From: Bacteroidota bacterium
GTDB lineage: Bacteria > Bacteroidota > Bacteroidia > B-17B0 > Aurantibacillaceae
Length of the DNA stretch: 64,000 bases
Direction: 5' to 3'
NCBI GenBank assembly: GCA_017303905.1
Contig: JAFLBH010000001.1
Location: 1,589,809 to 1,653,808, forward strand
Below are positions 42,803 to 50,729 of the stretch, in pieces (position 1 is the stretch's first letter; each line of letters begins with the position of its first letter). Below the pieces are notes generated by a model, which was given only the letters and a program-made list of their open reading frames with translations, searched no databases and had not been told where the DNA came from. Position numbers and translations under genes: made by a program.

Positions 42803-44071
42803 ATGCCAAATGTTGATGTATTGTTAGGCCTTCAGTGGGGCGATGAAGGAAAAGGAAAAATTGTTGATGTTCTAACACCTGAATATGATATTATTGCACG
42901 CTTTCAAGGCGGACCAAACGCAGGGCATACTCTTGAATTTAATGGAATAAAGCATGTGTTACATACAATTCCAAGTGGGATTTTTCATCCGACTGCGCAA
43001 AATATCGTTGGGAATGGTGTTGTAATTGATCCTGTGATTTTTAAAAAAGAGATTGATGCTTTATTAAAGTTAGGTGTCGATGTAAAAACAAAATTATTAA
43101 TTTCTAAACGCGCACATTTAATTTTACCAACGCACCGTTTAATTGATGCGGCAAGCGAGGCTTCAAAAGGAAAAAATAAAATTGGTTCTACTTTAAAAGG
43201 AATTGGACCAACCTATATGGATAAAACCGGACGTAATGGCTTACGTATAGGTGACATCGAAGCAAAGGATTTTAAAGAAAAGTATAACACACTTGTAGAA
43301 AAGCATAAGCAAATTTTATCGTTTTATAATTACGAATATAATTTACAAGAACTGGAGCCGGCATGGTTCGAAAGTATTGAGGCATTAAAGAACTTACAAT
43401 TTATCGAAAGCGAACATTTTTTAAACAATGCATTAGCTTCCGGTAAAAAAATATTAGCAGAGGGCGCGCAGGGTTCTTTATTGGATATTGATTTTGGTTC
43501 TTATCCTTTTGTAACTTCTTCTAACACGGTTTGCTCTGGTGCTTGCAGCGGATTAGGTATTGCGCCTAATCGCATAGGTAATGTAATAGGTATTTTCAAG
43601 GCATATTGCACACGCGTGGGCAGCGGACCATTTCCAACTGAGCTGAACGATGAAACCGGAGAAAAAATCCGTCAGATAGGCCGCGAATTTGGTTCTACTA
43701 CCGGTCGCGCACGTCGTACAGGTTGGTTAGATTTACCGGCATTAAAATATGCGATTATGATTAATGGTGTTACGGAGTTGATGATGATGAAAGCGGACGT
43801 GCTTTCAGATTTTGATACGCTAAAAGTGTGTACACACTATAATTATAACGGACAAGTTATCGACTTTTTACCTTACGATATAGATACACGTTATTTAACA
43901 CCAATTTATCAGGAGGTGAAAGGTTGGAATTGCGACTTAACTAAAATCACTAAGAAGGAAGATATGCCGCAAGCACTTGCTGATTATGTGAAATACATTG
44001 AGAATGCAGTGAAAACTCCAATCACCATTGTGTCGATTGGTCCTGACAGAACTCAAACCATCAAGCTTTAA
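42803..44071 (+). CDS. purA: Adenylosuccinate synthase
   Basis: 422 residues. Joins IMP and aspartate using GTP, first step to AMP. GLQWGDEGKGKIVD (Asp14, Lys17 and the P-loop-like turn), NAGHTLEF with the catalytic His, and TRVGSGPFPTEL are present, as is GRARRTGWLDLPAL. Full length. Its stop overlaps the convergent lipoprotein gene by 4 bases. Confidence 0.95.
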   Translation: MPNVDVLLGLQWGDEGKGKIVDVLTPEYDIIARFQGGPNAGHTLEFNGIKHVLHTIPSGIFHPTAQNIVGNGVVIDPVIFKKEIDALLKLGVDVKTKLLISKRAHLILPTHRLIDAASEASKGKNKIGSTLKGIGPTYMDKTGRNGLRIGDIEAKDFKEKYNTLVEKHKQILSFYNYEYNLQELEPAWFESIEALKNLQFIESEHFLNNALASGKKILAEGAQGSLLDIDFGSYPFVTSSNTVCSGACSGLGIAPNRIGNVIGIFKAYCTRVGSGPFPTELNDETGEKIRQIGREFGSTTGRARRTGWLDLPALKYAIMINGVTELMMMKADVLSDFDTLKVCTHYNYNGQVIDFLPYDIDTRYLTPIYQEVKGWNCDLTKITKKEDMPQALADYVKYIENAVKTPITIVSIGPDRTQTIKL

Positions 44072-44550
44072 TTGAACTGAATTTCGTAGGTTTTAAAATT
44101 GTAATCGGCTCTGATTTTTAATTGGCCGTCTTTGGTTAATTTTAAAACTTTCCAGCTTAGGCGCGCCTGAAAAATATTTTCCGCGCCAAAATCTTCATTC
44201 ACGGGATGAAAGATGATTGCCACTTCTTTTTTTGTTTTCGAAAATGTAAAGGAGCCCTCTCCTAAATCACTGCTTATTTCTTTATTAGAGTTGTCGTAGT
44301 TAAAATGGAGTGATAATGCATCATCCAGTTTTTGTCCGCAATAATTGTAAGGAAATGTACTGTAGAGATTTTTATAGTAAGGCATTAAATCTTGTCCATT
44401 AGCTGTATAAGAAGTGATGCGCCCTCCTTTAAAAACCTTTTCTGCATTTTTAAACCAAAGTGTATTCTCCGGATATTTTTTACATCCTGAGAAGGTAACA
44501 ATCATAACCAGTGTTATGAATACCAATGTGCTTTTTGATTTATAATACAT
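44068..44550 (-). CDS. Small lipoprotein of unknown function
   Basis: 160 residues. Lipoprotein signal ends MIVTFSGCKK (Cys23). The mature part has a Lys/Tyr-rich beta pattern (RITSYTANGQDLMPYYKNLY). I recognise no family. It overlaps the mgtE end by 11 bases and so is probably cotranscribed with it, which could suggest a role in the envelope, but this is not shown. Confidence 0.65.
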   Translation of the reverse strand: MYYKSKSTLVFITLVMIVTFSGCKKYPENTLWFKNAEKVFKGGRITSYTANGQDLMPYYKNLYSTFPYNYCGQKLDDALSLHFNYDNSNKEISSDLGEGSFTFSKTKKEVAIIFHPVNEDFGAENIFQARLSWKVLKLTKDGQLKIRADYNFKTYEIQFN

Positions 44551-45892
44551 GATATAATAAACGGCCCACTAAAAAATAAATAGTTATTCCGATGATGTCA
44601 TTGAGTGTGGTTACAAACGGGCCTGTTGCTAATGCAGGATTAATTTTAAAGCGATTCATTGTTAGAGGAACAAATGTGCCAAGGAAAGAAGCGCATAAAA
44701 TAACAGCGAATAAAGCGATGCTTACTGTTGCGGCTAATTTCCAACTTTCGATCATAAACGAGTAAGCCCAAATAAGAGAAGAACAAATCAATCCATTAAT
44801 AACACCAACACCAAGTTCTTTTAAAAGTTTGTTAGAGATGGTGTCGCCAAGCAAAGTATTATTAGCAAGCCCTTGCACAATTATGGCTGAAGATTGTACA
44901 CCAACATTTCCTCCCATCGCACCAATGAGCGGAATGAAAAATGCCATCTCCGGATGAATTTGAATTTGATTTTCGTAATTACCAATAATGCGTGAGCCAA
45001 TAATTCCGCCGCACATACCAACCAAAAGCCAAGGAATACGCGCGCGTGACAAACGCCATAAGCGGTCGTTACTATCTACATCATCAGAGATACCACTCAT
45101 GATTTGAATGTCTTTCTCAGCTTCTTCACGGATCACGTCTACCACATCGTCAATCGTAATTCTACCTACTAATCTTCCTAATTGATCAATAACAGGAAGA
45201 ACAACTAAGTCATATTTCTGCATTAGTTCAGAAACTTCCTCACTGGTTGCGGAAGTTTTTACATAGTGAACATCCGGCTCTACAATTTCATCGAGACGAG
45301 TGAGAGGGTGTGAAATAATTAATTTCTTAAGCGAAAGCATACCGATGAGTTTTTTATTTTCATCGATAACATAAACGGCATACATTACATCCACGCTATC
45401 CGTTTGTTTACGTATTTCATCAATACAAGTGCCAACAGTATCATTAATGTAAACGCAAACTAATTCTTTCGCCATTAAAGAGCCCGCTGTCCCTTCTTCA
45501 TAGCTGAGGAGGTCAGCAATGTCACTGGCTTGATCAATATCTTCTATGTGTGAGAGTACTTCTTCCTGAATTTCTTCCGGTAATTCATTGATAACGTCAG
45601 CCGCGTCATCACTCTCCATGTTGTCGAGTTGTTCTGCAATTTCTTTGGTAGAGAAAGTACTTAAAAGCTCTTCACGTTTTTCTTCTTCTAATTCGGTAAG
45701 TACATCCGCCGCAACTTGTTCTTCCAATAAATCATAGAGGTAACTGGCTTCATTTAAATCAAGTTGATTGATTACAATAGCAATATCGGCTGCATACAAT
45801 TCATGCAGTTGATCTTTTAAGTAGCCACTGTTTTTTTGAGCAATGGATTCTTTTAATTGATCAATGTATTCGGATGTTATTTCTATTTCCAT
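44540..45892 (-). CDS. mgtE: Magnesium transporter MgtE
   Basis: 450 residues from ATG 45892 (45898 is an equally in-frame alternative two codons earlier). The N-terminal MgtE domain (MSDDAADVINELPEE-like segment, residues ~70-130) and two CBS domains (about 137-250) gate the channel by cytosolic Mg. Five membrane segments follow from about 285, with the pore segment GAMGGNVGVQSSA. A longer frame reaches 45973, but that region contains a TACTTTTG promoter-like motif and the topA terminator, so it is rejected. Confidence 0.93.
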   Translation of the reverse strand: MEIEITSEYIDQLKESIAQKNSGYLKDQLHELYAADIAIVINQLDLNEASYLYDLLEEQVAADVLTELEEEKREELLSTFSTKEIAEQLDNMESDDAADVINELPEEIQEEVLSHIEDIDQASDIADLLSYEEGTAGSLMAKELVCVYINDTVGTCIDEIRKQTDSVDVMYAVYVIDENKKLIGMLSLKKLIISHPLTRLDEIVEPDVHYVKTSATSEEVSELMQKYDLVVLPVIDQLGRLVGRITIDDVVDVIREEAEKDIQIMSGISDDVDSNDRLWRLSRARIPWLLVGMCGGIIGSRIIGNYENQIQIHPEMAFFIPLIGAMGGNVGVQSSAIIVQGLANNTLLGDTISNKLLKELGVGVINGLICSSLIWAYSFMIESWKLAATVSIALFAVILCASFLGTFVPLTMNRFKINPALATGPFVTTLNDIIGITIYFLVGRLLYHVL

Positions 45893-45905
45893 CGACATTG
45901 CTCTG

Positions 45906-45913
45906 CAAAAGTA
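45906..45913 (-). promoter_or_regulatory. Candidate -7 promoter element (TACTTTTG on minus strand)
   Basis: Fits TAnnTTTG, 13 bases upstream of the mgtE ATG at 45892, supporting that start over the one at 45973. Confidence 0.5.
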
Positions 45914-45958
45914 GGGAAATAAATGTAAAAACGATTTAACCTTACTATCAATAAAAAA

Positions 45959-45981
45959 GTCGGAAGAAAGCATCTTCCGAC
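45959..45981 (-). terminator. Terminator of topA
   Basis: 9-base stem GTCGGAAGA / TCTTCCGAC with a 5-base loop, followed on the minus strand by TTTTTTATTG. A second short hairpin (CCGGAC / GTCCGG) sits between it and the topA stop at 46008. Confidence 0.85.
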
Positions 45982-46007
45982 CTTAACCGGACTGGTCCGG
46001 CTTTATT

Positions 46008-48533
46008 TTATTTCTTTTTCGCTGCCTTTTTAGGAGCTGATTTTTTAACTGTTTTTTTAGCGGTCACTTTTTTCGGACTCGCTTTTTTGGCAGCTGCTTT
46101 TTTAACTGCGGGAGTTATTGCTTTTTTAGCGGAACCTTTCTTTACTACCTTGAGTTTTTTTGGTTCTTCCTTGGCAGCGGCTTTCCCTTTAGTTTTACTT
46201 TTTCCTTTAAAACCGGCTTTGAATTTGCTGTTTTCTACAGCCTGTTCGTAAGCATCAATACCTCCGATAATTTCTACAATATCACCGAATTTTAGTTTTG
46301 AAGGTTCTTTGTCTTTAGGAATTTTGAAGAAAGCTTTTCCTAATATAATGCATGGTCCCCAACGACCATTAATGACTTTTAAATCCGGATTTTCATCAAA
46401 TGTTTTGATGATTTTTGCAGCGTCTTTTTCGCGTTTCGCTTTAATTAATTCAACGCAACGATCACCGGTTACAGTATACGGATCATCTTCTTTGGTAAGC
46501 GAAGTAAAGGCGTTGTTATGTACAACATATGGTCCGAAACGCCCAATCCCAACTTTCATTTCTTTACCTTCAAATTCACCAACAATGCGAGGCATTTTAA
46601 ATAACAGTAAAGCATCTTCCAGCGTAATGGTTTCCATGCGCTGATCTTTACGTAAGCTGGCAAATTGTGGTTTCTCTCCTGTTTTTTCGTTCGCTTCCCC
46701 AATTTGAGCTAAAGGTCCAAATCGTCCGATACGCACAATCACTTTTTTCTTACTCACCGGATCAATTCCTAACTCGCGTTCACCGCTTTGGCGCTCGCTA
46801 TTATCAATTGTCTTCTCAACAGTTTTATGGAATGGTTTGTAAAATTCCTTCAGCATTTTGGTCCAATCCAATTTGCCTTCAGCAATTTCATCAAACTCTT
46901 CTTCCACTTTTGCGGTGAAATGGAAATCTAAAATATCAGGGAAATATTGGAGTAAAAAATCATTTACTACCATGCCTATATCCGTAGGAAATAGTTTTGA
47001 TTTTTCAGCACCGGTATTTTCGGTTTTAATTTCTTTTTGAATAGTGTTTTTCGCGAGTGTTAAGTTCACATAATTACGTGGTGTTCCTTCGCGATCGGTT
47101 TTCTCAACGTAATTACGTTTTTGGACAGTAGAAATAGTTGGAGCGTAAGTAGAAGGACGGCCGATTCCTAACTCTTCTAATTTTTTTACCAAACTTGCCT
47201 CTGTATAGCGAGGTGGGTGATGCGTGAAACGTTGCGTTGCGGAAATTTCCTGACTGATTAATTTATCTCCAACTTTCATTGGAGGAAGCATCGATGAGTT
47301 TTCTTCATTCTCTTCATCATCGGTACTCTCCATGTAGACTTTAAGGAAACCGTCGAATTTCAACACTTCTCCTTGTGCTACAAACGTTTCTGTAGTTGTA
47401 GAAATCGTGATTTTCGCTGTAGTTTTCTCTAATTCTGCATCACTCATTTGCGACGCAATAGTACGTTTCCAAATTAAATCGTATAAACGCACTTCATTTC
47501 TTTCGCCCTCAATTTCTGTAACAGAAATATAAGTAGGACGGATAGCTTCGTGAGCCTCCTGCGCGCCTTTACTTTTATTTTTATACTGACGTGGTTGGTA
47601 ATATTTTTCGCCGTAATTAGCATGAATCGCTTTATGCGCCTGGTCGATGGCGGTTTCAGATAAATTCACACTGTCGGTACGCATATAAGTAATCTTCCCT
47701 GCTTCGTATAAACGTTGCGCCAACATCATGGTTTGCGCTACAGAATAGCCTAATTTACGTGCAGCTTCCTGTTGTAAAGTAGAAGTTGTAAATGGAGCAG
47801 CAGGCGAACGTTTAGCAGGTTTAGTTTCTAAACTGCCAATAGAAAAATTAGCGTTTTTACATTTTTCCAAAAATGCCTGCGCTTCTTTTTCTGTATTGAA
47901 ACGTTTGTCTAATTCCGCTTTTAAAATAGCTGAACCCACTTTAAATAAAGCCACTACTTTAAAGGCTGAAGTTGATTGGAAATTTTGAATTTCTCTTTCT
48001 CTTTCAACAATTAAACGTACCGCCACACTTTGAACACGGCCTGCAGATAAACTCGGACGAACTTTACGCCATAAAATCGGTGATAATTCAAAACCTACTA
48101 ATCGGTCTAATACACGACGAGCTTGTTGTGCATTTACCAAATTAATATCGATTGATCTTGGATTTTGAATAGCTTTTTGAATGGCCGGTTTTGTGATTTC
48201 GTGAAAAACAATTCGTTTGGTTTTCTTTTTATCTAAACCTAAAGTTTCAAATAAATGCCATGATATAGCTTCTCCTTCGCGGTCCTCATCGGATGCTAAC
48301 CAAACCATTTCGGCATTTTTACTAAGCTTCTTTAATTCGGCAATTACTTTTTCTTTATCCGGTTGTACCTCGTAGGTGGGAGTAAAATTATTATCAATGT
48401 CAACCCCGTAACCCTTCTTCACCAAATCGCGGATATGTCCGAAACTTGATTTTACAGTAAAGTCCTTCCCTAAGAATCCTTCGATGGTTTTTGCTTTGGC
48501 CGGTGACTCAACAATAACTAAGTTTTTACTCAT
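46008..48533 (-). CDS. topA: DNA topoisomerase I with Lys/Ala-rich C-terminal tail
   Basis: 841 residues. Relaxes negative supercoils. Toprim domain at the N-terminus (IVESPAKAKTIEGFLG, DEDREGEAISWH), and active-site Tyr283 in ITYMRTDSVN. Classical zinc-finger cysteine clusters are absent; instead there are topoisomerase C-terminal repeats (GRFGPLAQIGEAN, GRFGPYVVHNN, NGRWGPCIILGKAFF). The last ~70 residues, from about 770, are almost only K, A, P and S (for example AKKASPKKVTAKK), a histone H1-like DNA-binding tail seen in this phylum. Divergent from miaB. Confidence 0.95.
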   Translation of the reverse strand: MSKNLVIVESPAKAKTIEGFLGKDFTVKSSFGHIRDLVKKGYGVDIDNNFTPTYEVQPDKEKVIAELKKLSKNAEMVWLASDEDREGEAISWHLFETLGLDKKKTKRIVFHEITKPAIQKAIQNPRSIDINLVNAQQARRVLDRLVGFELSPILWRKVRPSLSAGRVQSVAVRLIVEREREIQNFQSTSAFKVVALFKVGSAILKAELDKRFNTEKEAQAFLEKCKNANFSIGSLETKPAKRSPAAPFTTSTLQQEAARKLGYSVAQTMMLAQRLYEAGKITYMRTDSVNLSETAIDQAHKAIHANYGEKYYQPRQYKNKSKGAQEAHEAIRPTYISVTEIEGERNEVRLYDLIWKRTIASQMSDAELEKTTAKITISTTTETFVAQGEVLKFDGFLKVYMESTDDEENEENSSMLPPMKVGDKLISQEISATQRFTHHPPRYTEASLVKKLEELGIGRPSTYAPTISTVQKRNYVEKTDREGTPRNYVNLTLAKNTIQKEIKTENTGAEKSKLFPTDIGMVVNDFLLQYFPDILDFHFTAKVEEEFDEIAEGKLDWTKMLKEFYKPFHKTVEKTIDNSERQSGERELGIDPVSKKKVIVRIGRFGPLAQIGEANEKTGEKPQFASLRKDQRMETITLEDALLLFKMPRIVGEFEGKEMKVGIGRFGPYVVHNNAFTSLTKEDDPYTVTGDRCVELIKAKREKDAAKIIKTFDENPDLKVINGRWGPCIILGKAFFKIPKDKEPSKLKFGDIVEIIGGIDAYEQAVENSKFKAGFKGKSKTKGKAAAKEEPKKLKVVKKGSAKKAITPAVKKAAAKKASPKKVTAKKTVKKSAPKKAAKKK

Positions 48534-48767
48534 ATTATATATGTATAGAAATGTATGTGCCGATTTTTTCCTCTTGATTTTTACAAGAATTTAATAATCA
48601 GCTGATTAGTCTGTTTTTAATGATTTCAATTTTCGTGTTTTATCGGTAAAAAACCGTAAAAATCAGTTTTTGGGCTTCATTAAAAAGTGTGCAAAGAAAA
48701 AAAATAAAATCCGAATTCACCAAATCGTTTATTTAACCGCCTGGTAATCCGTTAAAAAACTAAAATA

Positions 48768-48780
48768 TGTCAAAATGACA
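48768..48780. promoter_or_regulatory. Inverted repeat TGTCA-AAA-TGACA upstream of miaB
   Basis: A perfect 5-base palindromic pair with a 3-base centre, 11 bases upstream of a TAnnTTTG motif and 37 bases before the miaB ATG. It could be a repressor or activator site; no regulator is identified. Confidence 0.4.
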
Positions 48781-48791
48781 CATTAATGTCG

Positions 48792-48799
48792 TAACTTTG
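48792..48799 (+). promoter_or_regulatory. Candidate -7 promoter element (TAACTTTG)
   Basis: Fits TAnnTTTG, 18 bases before the miaB ATG. The rest of the 284-base divergent region with topA shows no RNA gene. Confidence 0.5.
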
Positions 48800-48817
48800 T
48801 GGTTTTAGTAAAGATAA

Positions 48818-50251
48818 ATGGACTTTGAGAACAAAATAATCGACGAAAGCAGGCAAGGTGAGGCGTTGATAAAAGATGGAAACAATGAGGGAAGCAAAAA
48901 ACTATTCCTCGAAAGTTATGGATGCCAGATGAATTTTGCCGACAGCGAAATTGTGGCTTCCATATTAATAGATAAGGGTTATACTACCACTCAAAATTAT
49001 GAAGAGGCAGATATTATTTTTGTAAATACATGTGCCATTCGTGAAAATGCAGAATCGCGCGTTCGTCAGCGTTTACAAGATTATAAAAAGGTAAAACAGA
49101 AAAATCCAGATGCCTTAGTAGGTGTTTTGGGTTGTATGGCTGAGCGTTTAAAATCACAATTTTTAGAAGAAGAAAAATTAGTGGATATCGTGGTTGGGCC
49201 GGATGCTTACCGTGATTTACCAAATCTGATTGAAACAGCCGAGAGCGGTCAGAAGGCAATTAATGTTATATTAAGTAAAGAAGAAACTTACGCGGATATT
49301 AGTCCGATGCGCCTCGATAAAAATGGCGTGAGTGCTTTTATCAGTATCATGCGTGGTTGTGATAACATGTGTAGTTTTTGTGTAGTGCCGTTTACACGCG
49401 GAAGAGAACGAAGCAGAAATCCTGAAAGTATCGTAAAAGAAGCAAAGGAAGCATTTGATGCAGGATACAGAGAAGTTACTTTATTAGGACAAAATGTAGA
49501 TTCCTATGTGTGGGCCGGTGGAGGATTGAAAAAAGAAATTTTAACGGAGGAGCAAAAGGCGAACGCTGTAAACTTTGCTCATTTATTGGAAATGGTCGCT
49601 AAAATTCATCCTGATTTACGTGTGAGATTTTCTACATCGCACCCAAAAGATATGACGGATGAGGTATTGCACACCATGGCAAAGTACGAGAATATTTGTA
49701 AATACATTCATCTTCCTGTTCAGAGCGGAAATAGTGTAGTGCTTGAAAGAATGAACAGAGGTTATTCACGCGAATGGTATTTAGATAGAATAAAAGCTAT
49801 CCGTACAATTATGCCGGATTGTGGGATAAGTACAGATGTAATTACAGGATTTTGCGGAGAGACCGAAGAGCAACATCAAGATACCGTTTCTTTAATTAAA
49901 GAAGTGAAGTACGATTTCGCCTATATGTTTATGTATAGTGAGCGTCCGAAAACTCTGGCGGAACGAAAATTTAAAGATGATATTCCTGAAGATGTGAAGA
50001 AAAGAAGATTACAGGAAGTGGTGAGTCTGCAAATGGAACACAGCGCTTATCATACAAATAAAGCGGTTGGTAAAACATTTAAAGTATTAGTTGAAGGCGT
50101 TAGTAAGAAGAATAAAGAAGAATTGTTCGGACGTAATTCTCAAAACACTGTAATTGTTTTTCCTGCAGGCAATCACAAAAAGGGAGATTATGTAAATGTA
50201 AAAGTGAATCGTTGTACAGCTACTACTTTAATTGGTGAAGTAGAGAGTTAG
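48818..50251 (+). CDS. miaB: tRNA-2-methylthio-N6-dimethylallyladenosine synthase
   Basis: 477 residues. Radical-SAM methylthiotransferase acting on i6A37 of tRNA. UPF0004 domain cysteines are Cys36 (SYGCQMN), Cys72 (NTCAIRE) and Cys106 (LGCMAER); the radical-SAM cluster is CDNMCSFC (Cys181, 185, 188). TRAM domain at the C-terminus ([10 protein letters not shown] to LIGEVES). The N-terminal ~25 residues are an extra acidic stretch. First gene of a five-gene run that continues to secG, interrupted by the four-helix-bundle gene. Confidence 0.96.
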   Translation: MDFENKIIDESRQGEALIKDGNNEGSKKLFLESYGCQMNFADSEIVASILIDKGYTTTQNYEEADIIFVNTCAIRENAESRVRQRLQDYKKVKQKNPDALVGVLGCMAERLKSQFLEEEKLVDIVVGPDAYRDLPNLIETAESGQKAINVILSKEETYADISPMRLDKNGVSAFISIMRGCDNMCSFCVVPFTRGRERSRNPESIVKEAKEAFDAGYREVTLLGQNVDSYVWAGGGLKKEILTEEQKANAVNFAHLLEMVAKIHPDLRVRFSTSHPKDMTDEVLHTMAKYENICKYIHLPVQSGNSVVLERMNRGYSREWYLDRIKAIRTIMPDCGISTDVITGFCGETEEQHQDTVSLIKEVKYDFAYMFMYSERPKTLAERKFKDDIPEDVKKRRLQEVVSLQMEHSAYHTNKAVGKTFKVLVEGVSKKNKEELFGRNSQNTVIVFPAGNHKKGDYVNVKVNRCTATTLIGEVES

Positions 50252-50253
50252 AG

Positions 50254-50322
50254 GTAAGAATCAGGATAAAAGGAAACAAGAACCAGGACAATAAGAAGCA
50301 AGACTATAAGAATCGAGAGGTC
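50254..50322 (+). repeat. Imperfect AAGAATCAGGA/ACAAGAACCAGGA-type repeats before the four-helix-bundle gene
   Basis: Three degenerate units: AAGAATCAGGATAAAAG (50256 on), ACAAGAACCAGGACAATAAG (50276 on) and GCAAGACTATAAGAATCGAG (50298 on). A+G-rich, not seen elsewhere in the window. The third unit has an inverted partner downstream of the gene. Confidence 0.6.
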
Positions 50323-50685
50323 ATGAATAAGCATAATTTTAAAAAACTTGTTATCTGGCAAAAAGGAATGGATTTAAGTGATATGGTATTCGAATATTGT
50401 GCAACGCTTCCAAATAACGAACGGTTCAATCTAATTGATCAGTTAAACAGATGTTCAGTTTCTATTCCATCAAACATTGCTGAAGGTTCAGGAAAAAGAA
50501 CAAAAAATCATTTCGCGGAGTTTCTTTCTACAGCCTTAACATCTAGCTATGAAATGGAAACACAACTGTTAATCTGTCAAAGGAGAAAATATGGTGACAG
50601 GAAAAAATTAGATAAAATTTTGGATTCAGTTTCCGAATTACAAAAGATGATATATAACTTTAGAGAAACAATATTGAAAAATTAA
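50323..50685 (+). CDS. Four-helix-bundle protein, 23S rRNA intervening-sequence (IVS) type
   Basis: 120 residues. The KLVIWQKGMDLSDMVFEYC start, the NRCSVSIPSNIAEGSGK signature (helix 2 with conserved Ser-Ile-Pro-Asn-Ile-Ala-Glu-Gly) and the final Leu/Ile-rich helices identify the S23-ribosomal IVS-protein/four-helix-bundle family, also related to the Avd accessory proteins of retroelements. The function of the family is unknown. The gene sits alone between miaB and the sigma-54 regulator and is flanked by imperfect repeats, so it looks like an inserted module rather than an operon member. No reverse transcriptase or rRNA sequence is nearby. Confidence 0.85.
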   Translation: MNKHNFKKLVIWQKGMDLSDMVFEYCATLPNNERFNLIDQLNRCSVSIPSNIAEGSGKRTKNHFAEFLSTALTSSYEMETQLLICQRRKYGDRKKLDKILDSVSELQKMIYNFRETILKN

Positions 50686-50687
50686 GC

Positions 50688-50716
50688 GTCTTGATTCTAT
50701 CAGTCATGACTCTTGC
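50688..50716 (-). repeat. Downstream inverted partner of the repeat flanking the four-helix-bundle gene
   Basis: Its complement starts GCAAGA and ends ATAGAATCAAGAC, matching the upstream unit at 50298-50322 (GCAAGA ... ATAAGAATCGAGA) with an 11-base insertion and few mismatches. Together they can pair around the whole gene. Confidence 0.5.
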
Positions 50717-50729
50717 ATTAATATAACAA

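Noticed and set aside
45893-45973. N-terminal extension of mgtE to 45973
   Set aside because: The added 27 residues are not family-like, and the DNA there contains the topA terminator and a TACTTTTG motif.
46309-47040. Several open frames on plus opposite topA
   Set aside because: They mirror the conserved topA coding sequence, lack signal or domain features and have no start context.
48534-48817. A possible small RNA or tRNA in the topA-miaB gap
   Set aside because: No cloverleaf, no strong terminator and only AT-rich promoter-like sequence; nothing supports an RNA gene.
50254-50322. CRISPR-like direct repeats
   Set aside because: Units are short, degenerate and lack spacers of constant length, and no cas genes are near; they flank the four-helix-bundle gene only.
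50323-50685. Accessory protein (Avd) of a diversity-generating retroelement
   Set aside because: The fold family is related, but there is no reverse transcriptase, template repeat or variable repeat anywhere in the window.
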